The position numbers and the translations under genes are program-made. From Ridgeia piscesae (Eukaryota > Annelida > Polychaeta > Sabellida > Siboglinidae), in the NCBI GenBank assembly GCA_025642075.2, contig JAODUO010000148.1:477501-541500 (forward strand): 64,000 bases of DNA, read 5' to 3'. The notes beneath the pieces were generated by a model. The model saw only the letters and a program-made list of their open reading frames with translations, was not told where the DNA came from and did not search any database. Positions 1 through 15,000 of this stretch are shown piece by piece; positions within the stretch are counted from its first letter, which is position 1; each line of letters begins with the position of its first letter.

Positions 1-925
1 AAGGAAGCACTACTAGACACTACTGTCACCAAGGAAGCACTACTAGACACTACTGTCACCAAGGAAGCACTACTAGACACTACTGTCACCAAGGAAGCAC
101 TACTAGACACTACTGTCACCAAGGAAGCACTACTAGACACTACTGTCACCAAGGAAGCACTACTAGACACTACTGTCACCAAGGAAGCACTACTAGACAC
201 TACTGTCACCAAGGAAGCACTACTAGACACTACTGTCACCAAGGAAGCACTACTAGACACTACTGTCACCAAGGAAGCACTACTAGACACTACTGTCACC
301 AAGGAAGCACTACTAGACACTATTGTCACCAAGGAAGCACTACTAGACACTACTGTCACCAAGGAAGCACTACTAGACACTACTGTCACCAAGGAAGCAC
401 TACTAGACACTATTGTCACCAAGGAAGCACTACTAGACACTACTGTCACCAAGGAAGCACTACTAGACACTACTGTCACCAAGGAAGCACTACTAGACAC
501 TACTGTCACCAAGGAAGCACTACTAGACACTACTGTCACCAAGGAAGCACTACTAGACACTACTGTCACCAAGGAAGCACTACTAGACACTACTGTCACC
601 AAGGAAGCACTACTAGACACTACTGTCACCAAGGAAGCACTACTAGACACTACTGTCACCAAGGAAGCACTACTAGACACTACTGTCACCAAGGAAGCAC
701 TACTAGACACTATTGTCACCAAGGAAGTACTACTAGACACTACTGTCACCAAGGAAGCACTACTAGACACTACTGTCACCAAGGAAGCACTACTAGACAC
801 TACTGTCACCAAGGAAGCACTACTAGACAATACTGTCACCAAGGAAGCACTACTAGACACTATTGTCACCAAGGAAGCACTACTAGACACTACTGTCACC
901 AAGGAAGCACTACTAGACACTACTG
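1..925. repeat. 30-bp satellite array, about 31 units, open at left edge
   Basis: A unit of exactly 30 bases beginning AAGGAAGCAC repeats head to tail with almost no variation: 30 full units and one partial. The few variants are single substitutions: C to T in four units (301-330, 391-420, 691-720, 841-870), one C to T in the unit at 721 and one C to A in the unit at 811. There are no spacers, so this is a tandem satellite. The array continues beyond the left edge. Confidence 0.97.
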
Positions 926-1133
926 AGAATTGTTTACCAATAATTTTGTGGAACAACTTGACAATGAACCACACTGGAAGAGCTCAACAAAAGCCACTCA
1001 CCGATGGAAAATTCCTATAATTATGAAATAATTAAGCATGGAAACCTTGCACTATTGCAACACCTGTATGAACGTCTTTGCCTCTGTTGAAAAGAGGGTG
1101 CGGCTCCCAACGATATCTAATAACTACCAGGTA

Positions 1134-1312
1134 CATTATAAAAACAAAGGTGGTCGTAGCGATTGCAACAGTCACCGCGGTATCTCTCTGCTGAGTGTCG
1201 GGAGAAAGGTTTATGCACATGTTACACTGGCTAGACTGCAGATCCTGGCTGAACGGATCTATACAGAGTCGCAAAGTGGCTTCAGAAGTAAAACAACCAA
1301 AATAAACAGAAT
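1134..1312 (+). pseudogene. Reverse-transcriptase fragment of a non-LTR retrotransposon
   Basis: About 55 codons resemble the finger/palm region of non-LTR reverse transcriptases: a K-N-K-G-GRSDC stretch, then R-GISLLSV-G-K-V and, 25 residues on, SQSGFRS. These match the usual 'K.g....YRgIsLl....K' and 'Q.GFR' landmarks. Nothing upstream or downstream continues the protein in frame, so it is a short decayed relic. The fragment at 2595-3215 fits later parts of the same kind of protein and may be from the same insertion. Confidence 0.6.
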
Positions 1313-1359
1313 GCCTATGTAAGAGTTTCCTTCCCAGTCCTACCCTTTCGCAAAACAAA

Positions 1360-2490
1360 ATGATTCATTCAAATATGCTTAAACTAGAAATGCCCTACTT
1401 CTGTCGCTGGTGCAGCATAAATGCAATGAAAATCTCATTATGCTCACTGTGCATGATGGTTAATGGCTATATTAAGGATTCAAAATAATAGTTGCCCGGT
1501 TACTAAACAAGGGGCAAATTCCATTTTGTTTTTATTTTTATCTTGGCATCACTTTCGTAAGGGGTGAGTTGACCATGATTTCCTTTTCCATTATCTTTTT
1601 TCTTCCTCTCACTTTTATCTTACAATGGTCTGTGTCAGCAGTAGTCTCCATTTCCTTCTATCTATCATTTCCATTCATCTCCCACTCTTTCCCATCGCAA
1701 TTTCGGTCTTCCTCGCCTCCATTTCCTTTCCACTTCCTGGGTATCTGCTCTCTTTGCCAGCTTTTCATCTCCCATTTGTTTTCCACATGACCAGCCCATG
1801 TACAATTTCTTCTTAGAACTTTCCTTCATTCCAACCTACACTCTCATTTCATCGATTTTCTTTTATCAGATCTCTTAACTCCCACGATTATTCTTACCAG
1901 ATAGTTTTTCGCAAACCTGGATCTTCTCCTGTTGTTTCTCTGTTAGTGCCATCGTCTCTACTGCGTTCATGTATGCCGGGGTAACACATGAGCTGAGCAC
2001 ATTTAATTTACCTTTACCTGATTTGCGTCTATCTCCCATCACCCTTCGCCTTTCCTCAAAGCGGTTGCCTGGTAGTAATCCTCATTGAAACCAAAGCAAT
2101 TAATCGTGTGGATATTGCACTGGGAAAATGTTATTTCTTATCATTAATTTATCAATTGTAATACGCAACGTTACATGTCGTGAAGCTACTGGTTGAACGC
2201 CAACGCTACCTCATCTGTCGTAAGGTAGGGATGTTTAATTATTGTTTCATCAGAGTGACTACATGTTGGTATTTATCATTGTCTTTGTCAGCAGGTTTGG
2301 GAGAGTAGCGTGAAGAATGTGATGGCTGGCTATAGGCTGATGCTTTGGGTTCGTGTCTCTTTAATTATGTGTCGTTTCTCTCCTACTTTCTAATATTGAC
2401 GCCTTCTGTGAATGGTTTTGCTGAACTGCCAGCTACATTGGTCATTGAACTTGGATTTCATGTAGGTATTCATTTTAAGCGAGTTGGGTT
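1360..2490. other. Anonymous sequence between two RT fragments
   Basis: No convincing coding region. 1560-1960 is markedly pyrimidine-rich on the plus strand, which keeps short frames open by composition. It may be an insertion splitting the flanking RT relic. Confidence 0.5.
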
Positions 2491-2492
2491 TG

Positions 2493-2494
<2 letters not shown>

Positions 2495-2555
<61 letters not shown>

Positions 2556-2556
2556 T
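2495..2556. repeat. (AT)n followed by (AC)n microsatellite
   Basis: About 46 bases of pure AT dinucleotide pass directly into a short AC run. Confidence 0.95.
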
Positions 2557-2594
2557 ACAGAGTTTGTTTGTTTGGTTTTCGTGTGGCACTTCCA

Positions 2595-3215
2595 ATGCAA
2601 AATCCTGGCTAGGCGCCTGAGCTGTAAGAGGACTACCTCCAGACTGTTTGAGATCCGTAGCGCAGCGATGCAAAAAGGGACATGTTTTGGCTCCATCTAT
2701 CGTCGGCATATTCGTTTCGATGATGTTATCATACGCCTTTGGTTCATCCACGAGGGTGTCTACTTACTCACAAGAACTCACGGAAAGCTGTTTAACCACG
2801 CCCGGCTGAAAGTGATACAAAGGTGCGTCGAGTCCTCATACGACAAATGATCTTTGCAGTTGATGCTCACACTTCAGAAACTATTGGACAGGTTCTCCCA
2901 CGCCTGTAACGAATTTGGATTGACTGTCAGTGTAAAAAACGAACGTTATTGGTCAGGATGTCATAGCACCATTATCAAACAACATTGGCAATGTGACACT
3001 TTATGTCGTTGATCAGTTCACATATCTAGACTCAACAAGCACAAGTAATTTGTCCCTAGATGCTTAATCAATATGCGCATATCTAAAGCTGCAGCTACCA
3101 TGTCAAAACTGGAGAAGATAGTGTGGAGCAACACACATTTGACAGAAAACACCAAGCTAAGCACCAAAATGCTACGTCCATCCATCTTGATGGTGTACGG
3201 AGATAAGCATCTGGT
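2595..3215 (+). pseudogene. Decayed C-terminal reverse-transcriptase region, non-LTR type
   Basis: Read with several frame changes and stops, the plus strand gives recognisable blocks: GVYLLTRTHGKLFN around 2750, LLDRFSHACNEFGLTVSVK around 2880-2935, then MRISKAAATMSKLEK and WSNTHLTENTKL around 3075-3165. This order (R.DGkLFN, L...F..AC..FGL.Is..K, I..A......L...VW....l...TK) is typical of the thumb and after-thumb region of non-LTR reverse transcriptases. The YADD box itself is not visible. It is not functional. Confidence 0.65.
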
Positions 3216-3219
3216 CACA

Positions 3220-4526
3220 TGATGGAGTGGTCATTTGTTCCAACGTTTTCCGAAGGGTGGGAATGTTTCACCTGAGTAGGGTTTCGAACAAATGTCCACC
3301 TACATAACAAAGCAATGTATGGATACTTCCGGAAACCGTCTTTTGTGTCTCTAACTATAATATAGTTATCCGGACTCCGAAGGGTCTGTGTCTCTGTGTA
3401 TATAATGAAGCTATCCGGAGGGTGGTTATTTTTGCTACTTAGCACAATGCAGTAGATCATCTCCTTCACCCATTACTCCACGTGTCATAGTCACCGTCGT
3501 TGGATAGTAAAGTGGCCACATTATGCAAGTAATTGGCACAGTCTCCTCCAACAATCCGGCGTAATTAGTGCCTGTGTCAGTATAGACTCTACGTGATGGT
3601 GGAGACGTTAGCTACTTGTGCTGTTACCAATACAAAGCACTGCAAGCGATACACTTCAATGGTCTATTCCATTACAATATGACGTAACACTTCCTTGTGA
3701 TATGTTCACATGGACTGTGACATTCGTGTTCTCGTGATAAATAATGTATTCAATAATTTGCGTAGTGTTTACTATATAATGTCGTATTCACGCTTCTGTA
3801 CTGTAATGTTGATGATATTAAACGTTCAAGCAACCAGGCATTCCTTGATATTTATTTCCTCGTGATTGTAAATGGGTGAATTCCAGCTCCACTGCTCTCG
3901 TGTAGCTCCTGTTGTAGTTGATTGAAAGTGTACGCTATTGACAGATCCTGTCCACATTTCACCTCCCTCCAACATTCTAAAACCCGTCTCCGTGTAGTCC
4001 CATGCTGTATCCATCGTCTTCCCCTTCCCCTGCGGCATTGGTGGTTCTCCAGCACTGCTCTGTTTGGTAGCCTGGTTCTTCTCGTTGTTACCAATAGACC
4101 AGTCCACATCGTTCAACTTCTTTGTTCATACATAATTATATTCTCGTTCGCATGGCCGCTATGCTGATCTCTTCCGCCAGGTTATACTTCTTTCAGATAT
4201 CCATCTGAAAGATGTACGACAATTTTCTCCGGTAATTCGTCGGACACTCTTCTATTGTTGTTATTGTTGTTATTATTGTTGTTACTATTGTTGATATTGT
4301 TGTTGTAGTTGCTTTGGCAATTGTCATCACCATCGTCATCAGACCACACAAATGTGTTTCGTTTTCGCGTCTGTCATTTAGAATGAATTGCACGACAATT
4401 TTTTTTCCTAAATGAACGCTCGAAACTACAACAATATATAATAGTGCATCGTTCACTGTAATTCGATAATGCATATTGTACCTTCGTTAAAATTGTTCCT
4501 TGGCGACACTATATCCTCAATGAACA

Positions 4527-4572
<46 letters not shown>

Positions 4573-4667
4573 TTATATATATATCCCGCTGACCCCACCT
4601 AGTGGGAAAAGGCGAAGAAGAAGAAGATATATCCCAATGAACGATCGTACAATGACAATATGAAATA

Positions 4668-4727
<60 letters not shown>

Positions 4728-6150
4728 ACGCAATAGCTTAACGACACTATACACATTCCTGCAGTCTTCAGTCGTGTCAACGGTGCTACCTGAACTCGTC
4801 CTGTCGCCTCTACAGTCCGGTCGCGAGGCTGGCGGTAGACATCTATTTAACAGCAGTCATTTCCTTTTGGCGCCTCGTGATTTCTCGCACGATTTATAAT
4901 TCGCGTCTAATGTGTAGTTGTAGATGTACACAGGAAATTGACGAGAGGTTGACATGTGACTGCTACGGTTCTTGACAAGCGCCATATACCTGATTCACGT
5001 GAATTCACGTATGTGAACCGAGAATAACACTGACGCGCATTGGTACTGGGTCAATGGCTGCGACGCACTAAACAAATTGTCTTTTGCTCTTGTAGCGCCA
5101 AGAAATGGGTAGTGCAATTTAGTCATTCAATTATCGATCGCCTGGTTAAGTGACCGTAATTCATTGATCAGAAATGCTACCTAAGTATAGAGTGTTTCGT
5201 GTGCAGTATTGTATACGTGACAACGTATCCAAGCGACGTTTCTTACCAATCCCATTCACGTACGTTTCATCCTTGTTTTGTTGCTATGTCAAATATTATT
5301 TTTCGTGTTGAATATTTAACACGCATAATGGTTAGTTTTATTATGTTAATGTTATATTTGTTGTATAAAAATAAGTTTGGGTGATCGTTTCTGATATTCC
5401 GAAGTGCATCGAACAAAACAGTCGAATCATTCTATCACTTGTATGTTTTACTGGCCATATAACTCAATTGGGTTGTTTACTGCGAAGGAATTCTGCATAC
5501 TGTAAAGAAATTACGCGACCTCGTCGACACGTAACTGCTGATTGCACCCGAACCAAGGACCACCGGACTATCAACACAATAACGAAAACACGGTGATCGT
5601 AACACAGCATGAATACGCTTGTCCTTCTATGAACCAAGTGTGTCACAGGATTTGGCGATCGTGGTCTTCCAAACCGAACGGTCGTTTATTGTTTTATATG
5701 TTCATTTATGTTCTTTCCACACACTAAGTTTATTAACCACCTTCCTTTTGTAGTTGACTGTCCTAAGGACTTCTTCATTGATTTTCTAAATTAATCATGG
5801 GTGTTCCCGTTGAGCAGCCTCTAGTGCTCCGAGAACAGACATGTGCATTCGTTCATATATAAACATACGTTCGTACGTATCACTTCACACGTTTACACGT
5901 GGGTGCAGCGTCATCAGTAAATCTGGACGCTTTGTTCGGGTTAATCGTTTGTTCTATGGTAAGGTGTACAACAATACAAGTTCAAGTTCCACTGCTCGGC
6001 CGTGTGTTTCCTCTAAACATAATTTACAACGATACATTTCGTTCAGTGAGGTTCTCATCCTTCCCTCAATATCCATGATGCTGAAAGGGACAATTTCGGG
6101 TTTAGCATAAATGAACGCGGCTGTGTTGCTTATTATCAAAACGGACGAGG
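3220..6150. other. Non-coding stretch with scattered short repeats
   Basis: I see no supported gene. It contains a TTG-rich triplet run at about 4255-4310 and (AT)n tracts listed separately. At about 4586-4640 a short CCCACCTAGTGGGAAAAGG segment followed by GAAGAA repeats resembles the 3' end of a retroelement, but is too short to classify. Confidence 0.5.
4528..4724. repeat. Two (AT)n tracts
   Basis: Pure TA dinucleotide runs at 4528-4568 and 4672-4724, separated by about 100 bases of mixed sequence. Confidence 0.95.
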
Positions 6151-6164
6151 ATCACTCTGCATCT

Positions 6165-6680
6165 TTTAAACAAGATTTAACAAGATACAATACAATACAA
6201 TACAATAAAACTGTATTGTCCCGGACCGGGAAATTCATTTTGCAGGGTTCGTCATAAAAATATAAAATACAGGAGTAGAGAAATAAAAATACAGATAAAT
6301 GCATTATTAAAACAATATGTAAAAAAATGTCATACAAGACTAATCTATAATATAATTTAAAATTATAGTTATAATTATAATTGTGGTCGATAATGTGCTT
6401 ATCGTTGAAAAGTCGTACAGACATTGGAATGAGCTCCAGGTTTGTGGACAAGGAAGCTTTTGGCTTATCGAGAGTCCTCTGAGAGAAAGAGTACTTTCTT
6501 ATATATGCAATGCATTATGCCCTCTGGTTACACCACCTTCTTTTAGTTTGAAGAAAATATGTCTATCGATACCTTCATACCTCTTAAATAGCTTAAAGAC
6601 CATCTGTTGCATTCGATTCGTCTTTGCTGGGATTTGAGATAAGTATTGACACTTGATGAAGCATTACAACCGTTCCATTC
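6165..6680 (-). pseudogene. 3' end of a non-LTR retrotransposon, minus strand
   Basis: On the minus strand the sequence ends (near 6180-6210) in a 5-mer repeat of ATTGT type after an AATTTCCCGG-containing 3' UTR, as many non-LTR elements do. Upstream (6540-6660) frames include YLRGMKVSIDIFS and, shifted, EGGVTRGHN, close to the 'F.g.D...fF.......tRGH' block in the C-terminal part of reverse transcriptases. Multiple stops and frame changes make it a relic. Confidence 0.5.
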
Positions 6681-6773
6681 TGAATGCTTCACAATGCGAC
6701 CGATTGTGTTTGTTGTAGACCTTATCTGAGAGACACCGGCAGCAGAACATCGGTTTCGGCAAGCTCTTGCTAC

Positions 6774-6951
6774 CAAACCAAACCAAACCAAACCAAACCA
6801 AACCAAACCAAACCAAACCAAACCAAACCAAACCAAACCAAACCAAACCAAACCAAACCAAACCAAACCAAACCAAACCAAACCAAACCAAACCAAACCA
6901 AACCAAACCAAACCAAACCAAACCAAACCAAACCAAACCAAACCAAACCAA
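6774..6951. repeat. (AAACC)n pentanucleotide array, about 35 units
   Basis: Perfect 5-base repeat over about 178 bases with one A to G change near the right end. Because 5 and 3 are coprime and no stop can arise, frames stay open on both strands (NQTKP and FGLVW repeats); these are composition artefacts. Confidence 0.97.
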
Positions 6952-7165
6952 GCCAATAGGAATCTGTCAAAGACCCAATGAGTAAGTCAATATTTTATGG
7001 TAAGGCCTAAATGAGATTACTGCGTTGTGTAGTACACCGGTAAATGAACTGTTTGTATTTTCAAGGCATACGTCACATAAAATAGTATCTTCTTACAATA
7101 GTAAACGTACCATGACACACCTTCATTGCTTCAGTAATATGAACGAGGGCACGAAAAATAATAAC

Positions 7166-7368
7166 AATTATATTTCTTATTTGATCAAGTCAATTGTTTT
7201 ATTTGACTGCACTACATAATTGGAATCAATCAACATTTCATCCGCCAATAAGTTACCAATTAATGGACAATTAATTGGTAACTTATTGGCGGATGAAATA
7301 TTGATTGATACCAATTATGTAGTGCAGTCAAATAAAAAAATTGACTTGATCAAATAAGAAATATAATT
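7166..7368. repeat. Near-perfect palindrome, 99-bp arms, 5-base loop
   Basis: Arms 7166-7264 and 7270-7368 are reverse complements with only a few mismatches; the loop is GGACA. AT-rich and non-coding. It could be a miniature foldback transposon or a replication snap-back. No obvious target duplication flanks it. Confidence 0.93.
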
Positions 7369-7445
7369 TTATAATCTTCGGTTGTGAGGTAAAATATACC
7401 TTTTCATACTTGCGATACTGAATCTTAAACACATGTATTCAATAC

Positions 7446-7600
7446 CAACTAGACGTGAGAGACTTACCATCTACATCAACTAGACGCGAGAGACTTACCA
7501 TCTACATCAACTAGACGCGAGAGACTTACCATCTACATCAACTAGACGCGAGATACTTACCATCTACATCAACTAGACGTGAGACACTTACCATCTACAT
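7446..7600. repeat. 31-bp minisatellite, 5 units
   Basis: Five consecutive 31-base units starting CAACTAGACG and ending ATCTACAT, with C/T and single-base variants between units. Confidence 0.95.
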
Positions 7601-8169
7601 CAGCAAAGGTAGTCAAACAAGCGATAATTAGCAAAATCAACATGACATGTGTTGTCCTATATTTGTATGGGACGTAATTAAACTACTATTGTAAATAATT
7701 ATCTTTGGCCTATGTCGAACCAAAAATATGGAACACCCTTATCTTGAATAACAGTCCACAATACTCTGCCACTTTACACATCTTTAGAAACGTGTGAAAC
7801 ATCTGCTTCTACATAACCAGTAACATACCCCTTGTTTCTGCTTTGAATGTATTGCTATGTCATGTTAATTTGCTATAATTTTAATACACATTTAGTTAAA
7901 GCCAACTTAGTAGTTACAAACGCCCATCGATGTATTTTTATTTTCATTTAGTGGTACACTTGTAATGCACTAATTTTAATGAACTAGTTACACTATTATG
8001 ATGGTTTTGTTTTGTGTGGTTTTGTTTTCACGCATTATTAGTTTTTCACGAACTTTAGTAGTATACCAATAAGGAAAATAAGCACTGTTGCTTGATTCCA
8101 GTTGTTACATCGTGTAATGTCCAGAGGTGTGTAATTATTACTTTATTATTGTTGAGCAACTACATGTAC

Positions 8170-8170
<1 letters not shown>
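7601..8170. other. AT-rich sequence with no recognised gene
   Basis: No coding frame, repeat or structured element that I can support. Confidence 0.5.
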
Positions 8171-8173
<3 letters not shown>

Positions 8174-8257
<84 letters not shown>

Positions 8258-8281
8258 GTGTGTGTGTGTGTATGTGTGTGT
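8174..8281. repeat. (AT)n then (GT)n microsatellite
   Basis: About 80 bases of pure AT dinucleotide pass into a GT run of about 26 bases with one interruption. Confidence 0.96.
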
Positions 8282-8905
8282 AACAATTAAGTTATTATTA
8301 TTATTATTATCATAGACACAACAGGCAATAATCGTGAACGGGGGACGTGCAATTGTCATAATGATAACAAGCGGCCGCCGAAGGTTTATGGCGAAAATGC
8401 GATTTCAAACAAGTAAGTGTTGATTTTTGCATGAAACGTGGCTATTATTTCAGATGGTGTTAGTTTGATCAAAAGCTTATTCTAAGTTGTGTATACAGCC
8501 AGTAGGTAGTAGCCAGCTACAACAAATAATGCGATTTTACTGTAACTACGTCATTGTGGATCCACGCTGTGCAAATTGGTCGAGAACGCACACGCGGTGT
8601 GACAAGATAGCAACATCTGACGACATGGTCGATCGACACCTATGCAAATCGCTCGTGCTTTGATCATACGTACATGTATCACTGTGACAATTGCGACAAG
8701 GCGAATGTCGGAGAGAGCTATACTTATTACACTAGCCCGTAACCAGGACAATGACAAATAGCTGACCGAATTATAAACAAGGTATGAGTCAGTGGTGTAA
8801 TGCAGAACATAAATGATGTATTGCTATATGTCAGTAATGGGATCGTAAAATGTACGTTACACAACTGAGAACGACACACGTACGTGGTACACCACGAACT
8901 TGTTT
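8282..8905. other. Anonymous sequence
   Basis: A short ATT triplet run at 8294-8310; otherwise no gene or repeat that I can support. Confidence 0.45.
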
Positions 8906-8909
8906 GTTG

Positions 8910-9668
<759 letters not shown>

Positions 9669-9733
9669 TTGTATATCATTGATACAATTCCGTTTTTTAC
9701 TGAGCACAAAACACATTTTACTTGCATACGTGT

Positions 9734-9742
9734 GTATGTACG

Positions 9743-9778
<36 letters not shown>
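9734..9778. repeat. (CGTG)n tetranucleotide run
   Basis: About nine CGTG units following a degenerate start, 70 bases right of the (AC)n tract. Confidence 0.9.
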
Positions 9779-9875
9779 TAGCATGTACGCTACAGATGGA
9801 TAACTTCGGTTGCTCTCTGGCGTTTGTGCCTGATTGCTCGGTAATGGACTATACAAAATAAGTCATGTGTTATGT

Positions 9876-9876
<1 letters not shown>

Positions 9877-9943
<67 letters not shown>
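9877..9943. repeat. (AT)n microsatellite
   Basis: Pure TA dinucleotide run of about 66 bases. The interval from here to 10245 holds no feature I can support. Confidence 0.95.
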
Positions 9944-9948
<5 letters not shown>

Positions 9949-10245
9949 CCTTTGGATGTTTTCAGTTAAGTTTGGCTCATCATTGCCGCGTAGACGTCCT
10001 TAGACAGCAAATATTTCCCAAACAATGGCGTCCTCCTCAGTATTTTTCAAGTTTCATGAGGCAATTGCCATATATTGAAACCGTTCTATCCGTGAAGTGG
10101 ATTAAGAAGGTCACCTGGGTTAGGCAAACAACCATGCACGATGGGGGTACCGACTGATTCAAGTGTCTTGTCTGATGGCGAGCAGATTCAGAATAGTTGT
10201 TGATGAAGATCGCTGACCTCAGTATTTACGTCGAAGTTAGTTTCA

Positions 10246-11285
<1,040 letters not shown>

Positions 11286-11289
11286 TTAC

Positions 11290-11378
11290 CTTTTGTGTTA
11301 GGTAAAAATGAAAGCTTTAAGATGAAGAGTCGACTGAAGTGGGCTAGGCACGTGGAGAGAATGGGACGTGAACGACTG
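11290..11378 (+). pseudogene. Short C-terminal RT relic
   Basis: The frame includes SRLKWARHVERMGRERL, close to the 'LrW.GHV.RM...r.p' block at the C terminus of many non-LTR reverse transcriptases. Only about 25 codons are recognisable. Confidence 0.45.
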
Positions 11379-11384
11379 ACACCA

Positions 11385-11502
11385 CACACACGCACGCACG
11401 CACGCACGCTCGCTCGCTCGCTCGCTCGCTCGCTCGCACGCACGCACACACACACACACACACACTCATTCACGCACTCACTCACTCACTCACTCACACA
11501 CA
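11385..11502. repeat. Compound tetranucleotide/dinucleotide repeat
   Basis: Runs of CACG, then CTCG, then CACG, (AC)n and (CACT)n in succession, each derivable from its neighbour by one substitution. Confidence 0.95.
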
Positions 11503-12030
11503 AGTGGGGACATTAGTTTTTAACTTACGACTGGGGACAGCAAGTTTTAACAATACTAGACACATGATTGTGACATAGTAAGTTATATTTATACTTGTAA
11601 ACATAAATATGTTGTGATAAATTATATATATATATATGCATTTTTAAGATTTTGTTTTTATCCAACCAATTATGGACTCACGCGTGTTACAACCGGGGAC
11701 ATTACATGCACTTTAACAACAACAGTCCACGTCTCATCGGATTCAGACAACTATCAGCATAAACCATATTGCAAATGCATCATTTTTTCTCACTTTCGTA
11801 CCCATTCAAATATTATATCAAATCAGGGGCAAATTACATTTGTATATGTAAGCTCTTTCAAACAAATACAATTAGTATAGCCCGATTATTTAACAAAAAC
11901 GTTGTGGGTGACCACACAAAGATCACAATGCATTTCATTATAATTACTTTGGAACCAACGAGAAAATGCGATGTGCGATTTCATAAACGATGATTCTTTC
12001 TAGCTAACTTAAGATAAGTGTGTATTTCTT
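11503..12030. other. AT-rich sequence with no recognised gene
   Basis: No coding signal that I can support; it lies 3' of the minus-strand recombinase-like gene and may include its 3' UTR. Confidence 0.4.
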
Positions 12031-12038
12031 ATGTGAAT

Positions 12039-15000
12039 TTAGACGTTCTTCCATGACCGGTTTATTCCTGTTTCCACCAAGAACTTCACAATCAAGTTCT
12101 TTCCAGGTAGCCATTTCAGCATAATTGCTGAAGCAAAATGCAACTCGATAGCTTCTTTTTTGTGACTTGTCCACGGCTTTGGACAAAATTTCTTTTGCTT
12201 CTTTTTGTCATGCTTTGGATTAGTTTCATTTGATCGATTGCAACACGTCTGGGGAAGTGTCCCTACCGTACTCTCCTTCCCTGGTGCACCGGCAACATCT
12301 GGCTGGCTAGAACAATCTTCGATGTCATCTTCGTCAATGTCATCGTCGTCTTCCAACTCGACCTCTTCGGTGTCTTCTGTGTTGATTTCACTCAGTCCCT
12401 TTCCAGCATAACGTGAAATGTGTCCTCGTTCGGTGGCCAGGAACACCTTCGATACTCGTGCAATCTGCAGGACATCGAGAGGCATCCTGTAGAATTCGGT
12501 ATGAATTATAATGTCATGACGGAGAAAATTAGCCAGCATATCCATCTCATGCTCTTTCAGGCCAAGTACCTGGGCTGTAGTCGCCACATGCTTCCTCAGT
12601 CTTGTTGATATAAGTAAATGTGGTCGCACCACACTCAGCAGCAAATCTCCTCATGACATTTGACCTCCGTATGTGTGAATTTGTTGTGGTACATCTTGGG
12701 AAGAGGTATGGATTTGTCTCCGGCATATGTTGCGATTTCCTTTGCAGAAGTACTTTCATCCATTTGTTAATACCTTCTGTGATTAGGATTGGGACAGTGC
12801 GTCCCCTCCCCCCCTAATCTCAAGACGCTTAAGTACCTTAAGCAAGCCTTTCTCAACTTCGCTCAGAGACGTCTCTAGTTACGTGTTTGGATTTGCCTTG
12901 CATTTAGAATCCCAATCCTTCAGTAGATTTGTGGAAACCTCCCCGTGTCGCTTCCTGTTGAAGGTAATCACCTTTGCAAGTACAACTTGGATTTATGCAG
13001 CATACGATTCTGTATCGTCACTTTGCTGCTCAAACACACTGGCGTGTTTGCTTCCTTCACTGTCCAGGTGTTCATTTAACTTCACCACATCCTCAGTAAG
13101 CGGCAACAACTTAACACCATTTTGCTTGCATTCTGACAAATTTCGGAGAGGAGTTGCTGATACTTGTGTCCACTCTAGCTCACACAGTTTAATGAATTGC
13201 GTGTTCGTTTCTGCTGCGTCTGTGTCACATCTCTCTAATGCCTGGGCCAGCTTGACTTCAGCCACTATTTCCAGTAGCTGACCAGATTTAATAGCTTGAG
13301 AGGGCATGCCGTACGTGTGGTTCATATCATAGCATTCTTGAGCTGCACTAACAACCATCTGGAACATTGATGGGTGCAAAGAAACCTTCATTCCACATAG
13401 TTTATGAAGACATATTAAGAGTCGTCCTAGTTGTCTCATTTTCCCACTAATGTAGCCATACTGTTCTTTGTCGTTTCCAAATCTTCTAACAAGGCTGCGA
13501 CCGTACTCCAAAATCAATGCGTCTTTGACTGTTATTTCCCCAACATTATCCTTTCTCATACCAAGAAAAAGAAAGGCCAGTTCTCTACGATCATTGGATG
13601 GCAACAAGCTGGCACCTCCTTTGTGTATTCGCTTCCGTTTTTGATCATTTCCGCTGGTAGGCAGAAGGGGACAGGCATGTTTCCAAAGCGAGGCTTTTGA
13701 TAAGTATGCATAGCAATACTTGCATGGGACAAAGGTGGTGTGGTCTACCTCTTCTGTGGGTCTATGTGATACAACTAGCTCACCAGACGTTTGTCGAAGT
13801 ACTTGGCAATTATGTTGATGATTACCAAGGGCACGAACTTTTAGCAACCTCAGTTCCTTTTCTTTGGGGTCCATTTCAGATATGTTATCTTCAACTTCTG
13901 TTTCTGTGCTATGCGCCGTTTTGAGACGGCGGGCTATGTTACTCTGAGGCTTCGCGCAGTAAATGCAGTAAAACTTTTTTCATACTTTCTCCCATGTTCG
14001 TTGTGTGTGGTGCTCACTGTGATGGTGCTAGCGACACTGTGTCCTTCAATGTTCCCTGTACCCAAAAGCACCACACTGGCATTACAACTATTAGAATCAG
14101 TAACGGTTGCTGGAACACTAGAATTGGGACTCAGTGCAGTATTCTCTCCAGTAACAAGACCATTACTGAGTGCAGCCAAACACTGGAGCGAAGAATTTGG
14201 ATACAAAGAGTTGATAAGTTTTGGGTCAGTTTCACCAACGACCAGAGGAACATCATCATCAACAATATGTTCATATGACATCGTGGAATATGCTGCCCCT
14301 GTTTGACTGGGAACACGAGCAGTGCTGCACCACATTCAACTAAGGATTCTGGAAACATCACATTGGTTTTATCGATAATACGATGAGTAGAGGTTTCGTT
14401 TTCCCGATAAGGTGTTTGAGCCTACACACAAGAGGAACGTCTACTGACATGTCAGACTCCGACAGGGAGTCATCTACAGTTGATGAGAAAGTGTAGGTTG
14501 AGTCAGAGTTACTGTTGTTCGAATCAGAGTCATCGTCACTTTCACTGGCACTGTGTAGTACTGTTGGGTCGTATTCATGCTGCAGTGATTCTGTAAAATA
14601 AAATTAAACTACCCTATTCAGCTTTCTAATTTATACTATAAAATGTCTGGCAATTGAGGAAGAATAAAAATTATGTACATTTGACACATTTTGTTTTGCA
14701 ATCCTGCATGTTTATTGTATAATTGGTGCAAGTTACATAAAACATCCCAATGTGATAAGTGGAATGCGAACAATCATCAAATGACCAATGCGATATATAT
14801 GTTGTCTGTAAGTCTAGATATAAGCTTAACATTTTTATTATTAGTTTCATGTTGTGCGCCACTTACCAGACCTTTGTTCGTCCTGAGTGCACGGGTCGCC
14901 TTCATTGTCGGTGAACGGGTTGTAATTACTATCTGCGAGGCAATAAAATGTTCTATTATTAACCATGTTATGCTGTGTGTAACATGAATCTACATATTAA

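Noticed and set aside
1..925. CRISPR-like array
   Set aside because: There are no spacers: units are contiguous, and the context is an animal genome.
6774..6951. Internal telomere-like repeat
   Set aside because: AAACC is not the TTAGGG animal telomere unit and has only a loose resemblance to telomere motifs.
6543..6985. NQTKP and FGLVW repeat proteins
   Set aside because: Produced by the (AAACC)n array in every frame; no start context or flanking coding signal.
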